Shown: positions 14,778 to 22,691 of the stretch, piece after piece
Numbering within the stretch: the first letter of the stretch is position 1
Layout of the letters: the number at the start of each line of letters is the position of its first letter
Source: a virus
Virus record (IMG/VR): IMGVR_UViG_3300032308_000085
Location: 1 to 23,869 of that record
Strand: one strand, 5' to 3'
Length of the DNA stretch: 23,869 nucleotides
Notes under the pieces: model-generated
Told to the model about the DNA's origin: nothing
The model's database searches: none
What the model saw: only the letters and a program-made list of their open reading frames with translations
Position numbers and translations under genes: made by a program

Positions 14778-15260
14778 TCAGTAGTATTCGATTGGCCCAT
14801 CAGGGCCAGCATCAACAGGGCTATACGGTGGCCGCACAAATGGATTGTCGTACACACGCCAGGGCTTGTTGCCAGCGCCAGCCGGTGTGGTTGCTGGCAG
14901 TTGCTTCTCGAGTGGGAATGTCGCACGCTGAAGCAAGACATCGTAACCTTGCTTGGCAGTGGTCTTTGTCTCGATCATCACTTGCTTGCCGTAGCTCGGC
15001 GCAAGTCTGATGCCCAGACTGCAAATGATGGCCTCATATGCCGAATCAGGCACATTGGTCTGTTCATCTAAATCGCTGTCTTGTGGGCTTGATGGCAGCG
15101 GGTAACCCAATCGGATGCCCTTGGCATTCCAGTCTGCCATCATTGCATCCAGCCGACGCAATGCTGTGTTCATCTGATCAGGAGTCAGGTCGAACGCATA
15201 CGAGGCAAGACCGATTTCCTCAAAGGCAGCGTTCACGAACTGACGCTTGCTGTATCCCAT
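14778..15260 (-). CDS. Tail accessory factor, P22 gp4-like
   Basis: A 160-aa protein related to P22 gp4 (166 aa), the first tail factor to bind the portal and the platform for gp10 and the spike. Shared pattern: an N-terminal helix KRQFVNAAFEEIGLAS (compare KGDLVRAALRKLGVAS), ALRRLDAMMADWNAKGIRLGYPLP (compare [23 protein letters not shown]), then AYEAIICSLGIRLAPSYG (compare VFHNLACRIAPDYA) and a Pro/Gly-rich C-terminus. ATG 15260 is chosen because GGAGG lies seven bases upstream and the protein then begins as in P22; in-frame codons to 15314 overlap the previous gene. It overlaps that gene by 28 bases. P22 gp4 also has peptidoglycan-cutting activity; I cannot see whether this protein does. 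Confidence 0.92.
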   Translation of the reverse strand: MGYSKRQFVNAAFEEIGLASYAFDLTPDQMNTALRRLDAMMADWNAKGIRLGYPLPSSPQDSDLDEQTNVPDSAYEAIICSLGIRLAPSYGKQVMIETKTTAKQGYDVLLQRATFPLEKQLPATTPAGAGNKPWRVYDNPFVRPPYSPVDAGPDGPIEYY

Positions 15261-15550
15261 GACGTGGCCTCCATCGTCTGATTGATGCGATTGAGCAGAG
15301 TTTCGTCTGACCAACGCTTGTCCACTTTGAGGCCGATTTTAGCAGCTTGCTCCAACATTTCATCACGTGTTGGCTCGCCCACTTCCACAGTATCCACTTG
15401 CTGCACGACAGCATCAATGGGCGATGGATAGCAGACTTTTGCCAATCTGCGCTCAACGGCTTGCTGCTTTTTGAGCTTGCGCTTTTGAATACGCAACTCC
15501 CGCAACGGGGCGAGAGTCTTGGTCTTGATAATCGCTGCCGATTTAATCAT
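15233..15550 (-). CDS. Basic protein with C-terminal HeH/SAP-like helix pair
   Basis: A 105-aa protein. Residues 1-40 are strongly basic (MIKSAAIIKTKTLAPLRELRIQKRKLKKQQAVERRLAK). A short linker leads to RDEMLEQAAKIGLKVDKRWSDETLLNRINQTME (62-94), which has the shape of a HeH or SAP helix-extended-helix motif (hydrophobic helix, I/V-x-W-S turn, second helix). Such motifs often bind nucleic acid or sit in phage structural proteins. Its start overlaps the preceding small gene as ATGA, and the gp4-like gene begins inside its 3' end. Family assignment is by eye; function unknown. Confidence 0.75.
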   Translation of the reverse strand: MIKSAAIIKTKTLAPLRELRIQKRKLKKQQAVERRLAKVCYPSPIDAVVQQVDTVEVGEPTRDEMLEQAAKIGLKVDKRWSDETLLNRINQTMEATSWDTASVSS

Positions 15551-15717
15551 TTCATCTTTTTCATTGGCGCTTTGCTTGGCTTCCCTGCAGCTTTTGCTGC
15601 TTTGGTTGCTGTGCTAAGTGCCATTGCAACAGCTTGCTTTTGTGGCTTGCCTGATTTCATTTCCATAGCAATGTTCTTGCCGATGGATTGCTGAGAGTAA
15701 CCCTTGGTCATTGGCAT
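15547..15717 (-). CDS. Small Lys-rich protein with histone-H1-like tail
   Basis: A 56-aa protein if it starts at ATG 15717: MPMTKGYSQQSIGKNIAMEMKSGKPQKQAVAMALSTA, then a Lys/Ala/Pro tail (TKAAKAAGKPSKAPMKKMK) like the tails of histone H1. The N-terminal part (KGYS..IGKNI..EMK.GKPQKQAVA.AL) is a pattern I recall from many phages. Start 15717 is preferred because GGGGA lies six bases upstream; ATGs at 15729 and 15747 are in frame but lie at or inside the terminator hairpin. It is the first gene after that terminator. DNA binding or packaging aid is plausible but unproven. Confidence 0.78.
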   Translation of the reverse strand: MPMTKGYSQQSIGKNIAMEMKSGKPQKQAVAMALSTATKAAKAAGKPSKAPMKKMK

Positions 15718-15731
15718 ATCGTTCCCCATTG

Positions 15732-15768
15732 AAAAACAGGCCAACATCTCTGCTGGCCTGTCTTTTTT
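15732..15768 (-). terminator. Intrinsic terminator after the coat gene cluster
   Basis: Hairpin ACAGGCCA (15736-15743) with TGGCCTGT (15754-15761), 8 bp and a 10-base loop, extendable to about 12 bp with flanking A/T bases. On the minus strand it ends in TTTTT (15736-15732). A six-T run (15763-15768) on the other side makes it a possible bidirectional terminator, though no plus-strand gene needs one. It begins just after the stop of the 203-aa gene and separates the highly expressed scaffold/coat block from the tail genes. Confidence 0.85.
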
Positions 15769-15770
15769 AC

Positions 15771-16382
15771 TTACATGATGCGATAAACAACGAATGTGCT
15801 TGCAGCAGTCTTGCGGATACGGAAACGTGCCGCAGCACCAGAACCAGCACCAGTTGCAGCAGAACCAACAATGGTCACGCCTGTGTTGACCGTCAAGGTC
15901 AAAGCAAACGCAGCCAAGGTGATGACGCTGAAGTCGAACGAATCGTTAATGGCAAATGAGGTTGCCGCTTCAAGGTCAGCAGCCGTCGGCAACTGGATGT
16001 TGCGTGATGCTGTTGGTGTTGCTGTGATGATGCTGGTCAGCAATTCAGCCGCAGTCACAACCATTGAGCCGCCATCAGCAATGTTGGCTGGAGCAGGTTG
16101 AGACTGCCAATTGCCATCATTGCCGATCAATGGTGCTGTTCCAGTGCTATAGAAAGCTCCAGATGCACCGGCTTGAATGGTCACGATAGTGGCATTTGTG
16201 AATGCTGGTGACACATAAGTGGTGTTTTCGACAACGGTCAGCAGATCTTGCGAATCAGGAAAGTTGGGGAAGCCAACTTGCTGAAACACACTTGCTGGTG
16301 AAAAGGCTTGAACCGCTATTTTCTGTCCGGCAGGAACAGTAACAACGGCCGTGCCCTGAGTGAAAATTACTTGATAACTCAT
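15771..16382 (-). CDS. Probable coat accessory (decoration or fibre) protein
   Basis: A 203-aa protein rich in Ala, Thr, Val and Ser with alternating beta strands (YQVIFTQGTAVVTVPAGQKIAVQAF at the start) and a helix-turn middle (SGAFYSTGTAPLIGNDGNWQSQPAP). Near the C-terminus is FDFSVITLAAFALTLTVNTGVTIVGS, a pattern I recall from some phage capsid-associated proteins. It follows the coat gene by 14 bases, has AGGGGA seven bases upstream, and is last before the terminator, so it should be made in amounts close to coat. A head decoration or head-fibre protein is the best guess; not recognised as a named family. Confidence 0.78.
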   Translation of the reverse strand: MSYQVIFTQGTAVVTVPAGQKIAVQAFSPASVFQQVGFPNFPDSQDLLTVVENTTYVSPAFTNATIVTIQAGASGAFYSTGTAPLIGNDGNWQSQPAPANIADGGSMVVTAAELLTSIITATPTASRNIQLPTAADLEAATSFAINDSFDFSVITLAAFALTLTVNTGVTIVGSAATGAGSGAAARFRIRKTAASTFVVYRIM

Positions 16383-16396
16383 GATTCGTCCCCTAA

Positions 16397-17680
16397 TTAC
16401 TGACCGAACAACAAAATACCAGACATTTCTGGCTGCTTATTGACCACGCCGAAGAGGGTATCAAGACGATACTTGGTCTTCATGGTGTTCACATCGTACT
16501 GCTTCTGCATCACCAGCTCGATGCCCTGATCGGTGGAGGCACGCATCACTGCGACACCAGCATCGGACGGGACAGCGTAACGACCAGGCAGAATCTCCAA
16601 CGCATCCTTCTGCCAGAAGCAGTTGATCGGTGCGGTATTCGCGTTCAAACGGGTCATTGTTGCTGAGGCATTAGGAGTCACGATGCAGTTCTGGTATTGC
16701 AGTTCTGCATCAGTGCCGCCCTGGGCCGAGATGATTGGCGGTGTGATAACGCAAGTAGTTGCGTTTGTGATGCTTATCACACGGAAGGTCTTAGCAAAGC
16801 CAGTACCCTGCTTCGTGATGTGATGCACAGCCTCAACGCCATCGATCTGGAATGGTGTACCCGCACGCAAATCAGTTGTCGATGTGACAGTGATGGTCTG
16901 GAAGCGGTTGTCCACGTTCTGGGTCTCGCCAGTCGTAGCGGTGGAGGTGGCAACTGGGACATAATAGTTGTTTGCCGCAACCAGGGTAGACATAGTGGTG
17001 TTAGAACCAGTACGTGCCGCCAAACGGTTTGCGTAATCCAGCTTATAAGTCTCAAAACCAGCAACCATGCCAACGAAAGAACGCTCGAAAGCGGTGTTGG
17101 ACTTGTTGCCTGCAAAGCTGCGGGATACAGATGCGCCACCAGTGCCACCAGCAATGTTGCCAGCGATACCGTTGTAGTCACGGCTGGACAGGGCCAGGTA
17201 GCGGTCAAACGCTTGCACGCCCTGCTCGTTCATAATGCTGTCGCACAGGGCAACGTCATCATAATCACCAGCAGCGGTGTTTACGGTCACGACCAACGAA
17301 CCTTGGGCAGCAGCCACGTTCATGATGGCGATGTTGATGTCGGAGGCCAGCTTCTGCTTTGCAGCATCACCCAGGCGACCTTCTTGCAGTGCATCACGCA
17401 GTTCCAGAGCATCCAGGATGAACGGCACGGACTTTTGAAAGCCCAATGTCGCTGGCACTGAAAGCTGTGTGTAAGCGGTGAAGTTGTCGGTTTGATCCAT
17501 GCCATTGTACGACTGTGCAATGTATGGCTGTGGACGATAGATGACGTTGTTGGTGCGCTCCATCATCGAACCATCTGTGTTGTAGATGGACACGTTGCGG
17601 GACAACACCAGAGCATCGTTAAAGCCTTCGAGTATGTCCTCGAACGCAACGCGCTCTTCTTTGCTGAATGAATTACTCAT
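16397..17680 (-). CDS. Major coat protein, P22 gp5-like
   Basis: A 427-aa protein of the P22 coat family (gp5, 430 aa), HK97 fold. Aligned features: SMMERTNNVIYRPQPY (compare SMQRSSNTIWMPVEQE), AAKQKLASDINIAIMNVAAAQGSLVV (compare [25 protein letters not shown]), TQNVDNRFQTITVTSTTDLRAGTPFQIDGVEAVH (compare [33 protein letters not shown]) and NCFWQKDALEILPGRYAVPSD (compare [20 protein letters not shown]). The VDNRF region belongs to the inserted I-domain zone of P22 coat, so this phage probably has that domain. It follows the scaffold gene by 21 bases, with AGGA about eight bases before the ATG. Confidence 0.94.
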   Translation of the reverse strand: MSNSFSKEERVAFEDILEGFNDALVLSRNVSIYNTDGSMMERTNNVIYRPQPYIAQSYNGMDQTDNFTAYTQLSVPATLGFQKSVPFILDALELRDALQEGRLGDAAKQKLASDINIAIMNVAAAQGSLVVTVNTAAGDYDDVALCDSIMNEQGVQAFDRYLALSSRDYNGIAGNIAGGTGGASVSRSFAGNKSNTAFERSFVGMVAGFETYKLDYANRLAARTGSNTTMSTLVAANNYYVPVATSTATTGETQNVDNRFQTITVTSTTDLRAGTPFQIDGVEAVHHITKQGTGFAKTFRVISITNATTCVITPPIISAQGGTDAELQYQNCIVTPNASATMTRLNANTAPINCFWQKDALEILPGRYAVPSDAGVAVMRASTDQGIELVMQKQYDVNTMKTKYRLDTLFGVVNKQPEMSGILLFGQ

Positions 17681-17701
17681 TTCATGATCCTATAAAAAGA
17701 A

Positions 17702-18535
17702 TTACTTTGATGCTGATCGTTTCTGCGCCCGATACTGAATGACTTTCGTCATGTTGCCAGTACGAGCCGCTTCTTCTCTAAGCCGTTCAAGGGTTGAGTC
17801 TACCGCGCCTGACGATCGTCCAGTTCCTGAAACGATACGCTCTGGTGCGGGTGCTGCTCTGCGATTGGTAACTTTCAATTCTTTCTCCAGTTTCGCTACC
17901 GCAAAAGCAAACTTTACGGGGTCTTTAATGTCGGACAACTCCTTGGCCTTCTTTGGGTTCTTACCGAGTGCGTAAACAACCAGTGCGGCATTTTCAGCTC
18001 CTTGAAGAATCACGCCTTGCTGTGTGATTGAGAAGACCTCCTGGGCCACGGCCTCGGCATCTTCGTAATCCCTGACTCTCAGCTCTGCTTTCGCTTTGCC
18101 GTAGCCATCCAGCTTGGCTTGCCATGCCTTCTGCTGATTCATAACTTCAGCTTGTTGCTTGGCGTTGACCTCATCGGCTTGTCGCTTGCGCTCAAACCAA
18201 GCAGTCAGTGCCTCTTCATATTTGTCAGCGTCATAGTCGTGATCTTCTAGCTTTGGCTTGACTCCAATGACAACCGGATTGATCTCAGTTGGCTGGACTT
18301 GTAGCTTGCTTTGCAGTTCACGATTCTGGCGTTGCAATTCACGGTTTGTCTTTCGCAGCTCTCGTACCCATTCAGGTGCTGGAGTGTGCTCTTCGGGAGG
18401 TGGCGCTTCCTCACCAATGCTGACGATTACTTCCTCTGCATCAGGTTCCTCAAGGTCATCAACGATTTCCGTGATTTCCTCAATTACTTCCTCTACATGG
18501 ATTTCTTCGCCCTCAATTACTGCCTTTTCGTTCAT
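17702..18535 (-). CDS. Scaffolding protein
   Basis: A 277-aa acidic, helical protein directly before the coat gene. Residues 1-50 are very acidic (for example VEEVIEEITEIVDDLEEPDAEE). About 55-80 is a coiled coil (WVRELRKTNRELQRQNRELQ). The middle is charged helix (EALTAWFERKRQADEVNAKQQ). The C-terminus (about 252-277, LREEAARTGNMTKVIQYRAQKRSASK) is a basic helix pair, matching the coat-binding end of P22 gp8 (303 aa). This layout and position identify it as the internal scaffold that guides coat assembly and leaves before packaging. ATG 18535 overlaps the stop of a 15-codon ORF as ATGA. Confidence 0.88.
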   Translation of the reverse strand: MNEKAVIEGEEIHVEEVIEEITEIVDDLEEPDAEEVIVSIGEEAPPPEEHTPAPEWVRELRKTNRELQRQNRELQSKLQVQPTEINPVVIGVKPKLEDHDYDADKYEEALTAWFERKRQADEVNAKQQAEVMNQQKAWQAKLDGYGKAKAELRVRDYEDAEAVAQEVFSITQQGVILQGAENAALVVYALGKNPKKAKELSDIKDPVKFAFAVAKLEKELKVTNRRAAPAPERIVSGTGRSSGAVDSTLERLREEAARTGNMTKVIQYRAQKRSASK

Positions 18536-18579
18536 CCTTCGACCCCATTAAACTCACCCATTGAAACGGTGGGCGGCAT
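18532..18579 (-). CDS. Possible 15-aa leader peptide before scaffold
   Basis: A tiny ORF, MPPTVSMGEFNGVEG, ends in a TGA that overlaps the scaffold ATG as ATGA. The only ribosome-site-like sequence, AGGAGAG, is about 16 bases upstream, which is too far for good initiation, so translation is doubtful. If made, it would couple scaffold translation to an upstream ribosome. The rest of the 70-base gap after the portal is AT-rich (GAATATATTTAACGG on the minus strand), with no clear promoter pair. Confidence 0.3.
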   Translation of the reverse strand: MPPTVSMGEFNGVEG

Positions 18580-18605
18580 CCGTTAAATATATTCTCTCCT
18601 GTTTT

Positions 18606-20669
18606 TTACTGATTCGCAACAGGCTGCACAATTTGGCCTTGCAATATCTCTTGCACGGCCTGGGCATTAGTCATTGCCATCTCTTGCGCTGTTTGGTCAA
18701 CTTTGCCCAAAGTCTGCAAGGTTTGAGCGCGTTTCAACTCTGCGCTTGCCACGGTTTCCACCGTATCAGCTCGAGCCTTGGCTGCTTTTGCGGTGGCCTC
18801 CTCTGCTGCTGCCTGGAGATACATCGCATTCGGGTCCTGTGGCGTGCCTTGCATCTCGGCCATGAGTTCTTCGGCCTCTTTATCAGTGGGCTGCACCACG
18901 CCCATGCGAAGTAACTTCTTGCGGAAGTAGGCATTTGCATCGCCGACGCCCTCGCCCTCCATATTCATCATGGCCATTGCCGTCAGCACCTGGGCGGTCT
19001 CTGGATCTGAGGTGATCTGGAGCATTCCCGTCAGTGCTCGAACAGTCGCTGCACGCTTGCTGCTGCTGGATGGGCCAACCTCGGCAACCACATCAAAGGT
19101 GGCAGTGCTTAAATCGTTCTCCATGACCATCGCACCCGTTTCTGGGTCAATCATGGGCTTCATCAGCTCGACCACGCTGGACTCACCAGTCGGTGCAATG
19201 GTCTTCATCTTGCGTTTTTCTTCAACGTAGATGTCTCTGGCCATACTCAGCCAAATCTCGCCACAGCGCTTCATTCCCTTGGCAAAGTTGCTCATGTAAA
19301 TGAACGTCTGCATATCCACACGAGTCTGAATCATCTCCACGGCTTTGCCAGAGATGCCCGACACGATCTTGTCAGCGCCCTGTGGATTTCCAAGAATGTC
19401 CTGCATGTCGGTCTCGGTGATTTGCAGGAGCGCGGCCATTGCTGGCGGTATCGCTGGGCTTTTCGTATAGGCAACGGGGGCGCTTATTTGCTGGCTGCCA
19501 TCAGGGCCGGTGATCGGATTCACCAGCAGATATGGATAGTCTCTGAGATTGTCTTCGGCCCACATGAGCTGATGGCCTGCCACCTGCTCTGGCACCAGGA
19601 TTGGCTTCTCGACGCTGGAAAGTGCGCTGATCTCGCCCAGCTTTGAGAGCTGCATATTCTTGAGGCGTTGGGCATCCTTTGCCAATCTGACAGCGCCCAT
19701 GCAGCGTTCGATGTTGTCCACGAACCAACGCTTGCCATAGACCACCACAACTGGGATGCAGTTGCCTGCGATGTAGCCTGCGTCCTCAAGCACTCGGCCA
19801 CCGGACATGACGTACTTGCGCACGCGCTTACGCTTGATCTTTTTCTGCCGCACTTCAAGGGTTCCGACGGCTGCCAGCGTTTCCTCTAAGGTCTCGTCGG
19901 CTGCAAAGTCTGCAGTGCTGTAACGCTCCTCGGTGCCATCTATAGCCTCGAAGATTCGAATGGTCTCGACCTTTTCCTCGACCCTGTAGTACTCAGCCAC
20001 AAATACGACATCAGGTGTGGCCCAGTCAAACTCATACTGGTGGATGATCTTGGGCCAATCGGTCGGGTCATCGTTGTAGATTTCTTTGTAGCTCTCACGG
20101 GTCATGCTGGTGACCACAAAGGCGTACTTGGCGTCCGATTTGTCCTGGCGCTTGGCATTCAGGTCGAAGAACACCGAGCTGTCGGCATCAAAGATTGGCT
20201 CCATGCGAATGCGCTGCCGGTCATCTTCGCCATTCTCCTCATCCTCGTAGACTGTGCGCAGTCTCCATGCGCCAATGCCGCCGCCAACTGCTTCCTCGAA
20301 TGCGTTGTCATAAGCCTCATCTGCAACGGATGCCTGCTCGTCGGCGCGGTACAGGCCATCGCAAACCTCGGCCAGCTTTACATTGTCTGTGCCATCTTTG
20401 GACACATAGTCTACGGTGATGCGATTGTTGCGGTATTCGTTGACGATGCGAATGACCGCCAACATGATCTTGTTAACCTCAAACTTCGGCTTGTTCTCAT
20501 ACTGATCCCAGAGTGGGCCTTCCCACTGGGCACCGCACAGGGAATAGAAACGTCTGTCTTGCAGGCACTGCAGGCGCTCGTCACGTAGCGCAGTCTGGAT
20601 GTCATTGAACTGGCGCAGGGCTTCGCTATGCAGATTCGAGAGCCGTTGGTCGTTTGAGATTCTGGCCAT
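18606..20669 (-). CDS. Portal protein, P22 gp1-like
   Basis: A 687-aa dodecameric portal, the DNA entry and exit channel and tail-attachment site. The N-terminus LCGAQWEGPLWDQYENKPKFEVNKIMLAVIRIVNEYRNNRITVDYVSKDG (44-93) has the P22 portal pattern (QW..W......G...FDVVRPVV..LVSEMRQNPI.V.Y.PKDG). A large mixed core follows, and the last 80 residues are an Ala/Gln/Glu coiled-coil barrel (about 604-680: AAAEEATAKAAKARADTVETV onward). Length is close to P22 gp1 (725 aa). GGAGG lies eight bases before the ATG, and the gene starts 29 bases after the large terminase. Confidence 0.93.
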   Translation of the reverse strand: MARISNDQRLSNLHSEALRQFNDIQTALRDERLQCLQDRRFYSLCGAQWEGPLWDQYENKPKFEVNKIMLAVIRIVNEYRNNRITVDYVSKDGTDNVKLAEVCDGLYRADEQASVADEAYDNAFEEAVGGGIGAWRLRTVYEDEENGEDDRQRIRMEPIFDADSSVFFDLNAKRQDKSDAKYAFVVTSMTRESYKEIYNDDPTDWPKIIHQYEFDWATPDVVFVAEYYRVEEKVETIRIFEAIDGTEERYSTADFAADETLEETLAAVGTLEVRQKKIKRKRVRKYVMSGGRVLEDAGYIAGNCIPVVVVYGKRWFVDNIERCMGAVRLAKDAQRLKNMQLSKLGEISALSSVEKPILVPEQVAGHQLMWAEDNLRDYPYLLVNPITGPDGSQQISAPVAYTKSPAIPPAMAALLQITETDMQDILGNPQGADKIVSGISGKAVEMIQTRVDMQTFIYMSNFAKGMKRCGEIWLSMARDIYVEEKRKMKTIAPTGESSVVELMKPMIDPETGAMVMENDLSTATFDVVAEVGPSSSSKRAATVRALTGMLQITSDPETAQVLTAMAMMNMEGEGVGDANAYFRKKLLRMGVVQPTDKEAEELMAEMQGTPQDPNAMYLQAAAEEATAKAAKARADTVETVASAELKRAQTLQTLGKVDQTAQEMAMTNAQAVQEILQGQIVQPVANQ

Positions 20670-20698
20670 AGATCAATCCTCCAATTTGTGCAATTGTC

Positions 20699-21922
20699 TC
20701 ACCACTTTTTCATGTTGGCGATTGGGGTGAAAGCCATTGGTCTAGATGCACTGGATCGCCGAACGGCCTCGCAAGCGTAACGCAATGCGTCAATAACGTG
20801 GTTTTTCTTGTCCTCAAGCACCGGCAATATTCTGCCGGTCAATGGGTCTTGCTTATAACTGTAAAGCGTCAGCTCGTCAATTGTGTGAATGCAACGTGGA
20901 TGGACAACGATGTCGTAGTTCTTCAGAAACTCAATGCCTTCCTCGACTGACTTCGGACCTTTAATCGCGGTCATGATCTTGGGAAAGCCATTTTTCTTCA
21001 TGTGACTGATGGTCTCCGGCCTGGCAGAGTCGGCCACAATGGGCCACTTCTCGGCCTCAGGCACTGTCATGAACAGCTCAGGCGTGTTCACAATCTCGCA
21101 GCCGACCATGTAGGCCTCGTGGTCGATGTATAGTGTTCGGCCAATGATGTGACAGCGCACCAGCGTGGTTGGATCAACGGCAAAGCCCCAGTCAGCACCC
21201 AAGCGATGGATGGCATCTGGTGGTGCCTCAAAGTCCTCGACGCGCCAGTTCTTAAACACTCGACTGCTGCTGTTGGTCAGATATTGACCCATCCAGACAT
21301 GACTGTATTTGTCTGGATCACGTCGCTTGTCGTACTCCATCTCGTCGCGCAGTACGTCTGGAAACCACGGGTTGTCAGTGAAGTTGACCTTCAGGACGGT
21401 TGCATCTTTTGGCGGTGTCGGACCGCGCAGCAGGAAATCCACCGGATCGGATTGATCGCGTGGGTTCCAGGTAAACCACAGTTCTGAGCCTGGCTTGCGG
21501 ATTGTGGGCCGCAGCAGATCGAGACTGGTCTGGCTCAGACTCTGGGCCTCCTCGACCCAGGCGCAGTCGTAGCCCTCCAGCGATTTGATGCTATCGGCGG
21601 TGTGGTTCTGCATACCTTGGAAGATGATCGCGCCATCAGCCTTGCGTGACTTGATGACCGCATCCTGCACCTCGAAGTAGGCGCCAGCATTCATGGCCTG
21701 AATCTTGGTCTCGAGCAGGCGTTTGACGGACTGGTTTAGCGACTTCTGGATTTCACGAACGCAGACGCTGCGCCGTTTCTGATCCATGATGTGGGCCTCG
21801 ATCATCAGCTCGGCAAACATATGGGACTTGCCAGAGCCTCGGCCACCCCAGGCGCCCTTGTATCGTGCTGGCTCGAGCAGCGGCAGTGACCATTTGGGAG
21901 TCTCAAGGCGCAAAGTCGTCAA
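20699..21922 (-). CDS. terL: Terminase large subunit
   Basis: A 407-aa DNA-packaging motor with an ATPase and a nuclease domain. Walker A is GGRGSGKS (26-33) and Walker B is CAWVEEA (120-126, catalytic Glu125 or 124). The WFTWNPRD stretch (149-156) is the usual coupling motif. Nuclease aspartates are probably Asp244 (GADWGF), Asp298 (VADSA) and Asp378 (HVIDALRYA). The N-terminal half resembles Sf6 gp2 and the whole fits the PBSX/Terminase_3 family. The start is TTG 21922, overlapping the small-subunit stop as TTGA with GGTAGGGA beside it; another TTG lies three codons later. No ATG exists before Walker A, so a non-ATG start is required. Confidence 0.95.
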   Translation of the reverse strand: MTTLRLETPKWSLPLLEPARYKGAWGGRGSGKSHMFAELMIEAHIMDQKRRSVCVREIQKSLNQSVKRLLETKIQAMNAGAYFEVQDAVIKSRKADGAIIFQGMQNHTADSIKSLEGYDCAWVEEAQSLSQTSLDLLRPTIRKPGSELWFTWNPRDQSDPVDFLLRGPTPPKDATVLKVNFTDNPWFPDVLRDEMEYDKRRDPDKYSHVWMGQYLTNSSSRVFKNWRVEDFEAPPDAIHRLGADWGFAVDPTTLVRCHIIGRTLYIDHEAYMVGCEIVNTPELFMTVPEAEKWPIVADSARPETISHMKKNGFPKIMTAIKGPKSVEEGIEFLKNYDIVVHPRCIHTIDELTLYSYKQDPLTGRILPVLEDKKNHVIDALRYACEAVRRSSASRPMAFTPIANMKKW

Positions 21923-22374
21923 TTCCCTACCACCACGCGCTCAATCTTCTGAATGGCCAGCGGACGATCAGGATCTCCGGTCAGCTCCAGCTTGTCACCG
22001 TACTTCTTCGGAGCCAGCTTAGACAGCAGCCACTTGCGTGTGTCGACCTGGAGCTTGTGCTTCTGCACCGCAGCCCAGTCTTTCTTGCCGTCCGGCTGCA
22101 GTCCGACATCAGCGTCACTCAGCTCGAGCACCTCGTTGGCGATGCGCTCAATCAGGTCTTCCCTCGCGCGTGCGTAACTGTTGGCCAGCTCTTCGTCATC
22201 CCTGATCCACTCCAAAAACGTGCTGTGAGGAACACTAGCAGCCTCGCAGGCTTTGAAAGCGCTCAGACCGCAGCGCATTCCCGAGAACACCAAGGCGCAA
22301 ATGTCTGCCTTGTTCTCGTACTTGCTGGGCCTGAGCTTTGCCGGTCCTTTAGAATTTTTTGCGACCGATGACAT
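21919..22374 (-). CDS. terS: Terminase small subunit, Sf6 gp1-like
   Basis: A 151-aa protein that recognises phage DNA and starts packaging. Residues about 24-57 form a helix-turn-helix (ICALVFSGM...AFKACEAASVPHSTFLEWI); ELANSYARAREDLIERIANEVLELSDAD is the central oligomerisation helix pair. The conserved block KLQVDTRKWLLSKLAPKKYGDKLEL (107-131) matches the RLRVDTRKWALARMNPRKYGDKV block of Sf6 gp1. The C-terminus (PLAIQKIERVVV) would contact the large subunit. It overlaps the large subunit and precedes it, as expected. The ribosome site before the ATG is weak (AAAGATC). Confidence 0.93.
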   Translation of the reverse strand: MSSVAKNSKGPAKLRPSKYENKADICALVFSGMRCGLSAFKACEAASVPHSTFLEWIRDDEELANSYARAREDLIERIANEVLELSDADVGLQPDGKKDWAAVQKHKLQVDTRKWLLSKLAPKKYGDKLELTGDPDRPLAIQKIERVVVGN

Positions 22375-22397
22375 TCGTTGATCTTTTAAGTTAGATT

Positions 22398-22682
22398 TCA
22401 GTGATCTGGAAATGAGATTACGAAAGAGACTTCGTTTTCTTCATCTTCATCTTCTGGTTCTTGCTCGCACTCATGCTCGCCAACAGACAGAAACTGGGCA
22501 ATGTGCTGGTTTAGCACGCGCTTGAGAACGTCACGGCATTGTGGGCATTCCTCGAGGTCGATTGCACCCATCATGACAGCGACTTCCTCGGCCAGCTCGC
22601 TCTTGCCAGCGTCTGATCCATTTTCATACGCCTGGGCGTGGATGTCGTCCAAGTGTTGGGCTGCTGAGTTATTGAAGTTCAT
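22398..22682 (-). CDS. Acidic protein with CxxC, unknown function
   Basis: A 94-aa protein with a helical N-terminal half (AQHLDDIHAQAYENGSDAGKSELAEEVAVMMG), then a CPQC pair (46-49) and LKRVLNQHIAQFLSV helix. The tail is very acidic (ECEQEPEDEDEENE, about 71-84) and ends SFVISFPDH. AAGGA lies about eight bases before the ATG. It sits just before the small terminase, so it may act in early head assembly or packaging. The acidic tail could mimic DNA or bind metal or basic proteins; none of this is shown. Not a recognised family. Confidence 0.75.
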   Translation of the reverse strand: MNFNNSAAQHLDDIHAQAYENGSDAGKSELAEEVAVMMGAIDLEECPQCRDVLKRVLNQHIAQFLSVGEHECEQEPEDEDEENEVSFVISFPDH

Positions 22683-22691
22683 GTTTTTTCC

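Noticed and set aside
15732-15768. Plus-strand transcription unit ending at the bidirectional terminator
   Set aside because: The hairpin has a T-run on the plus side too, but no credible plus-strand gene exists anywhere in the window.
16697-17461. Plus-strand open frame of 254 codons inside the coat gene
   Set aside because: It lies fully antisense to a clear P22-type coat gene, has Cys/Ser/His-rich nonsense composition and shows no family pattern.
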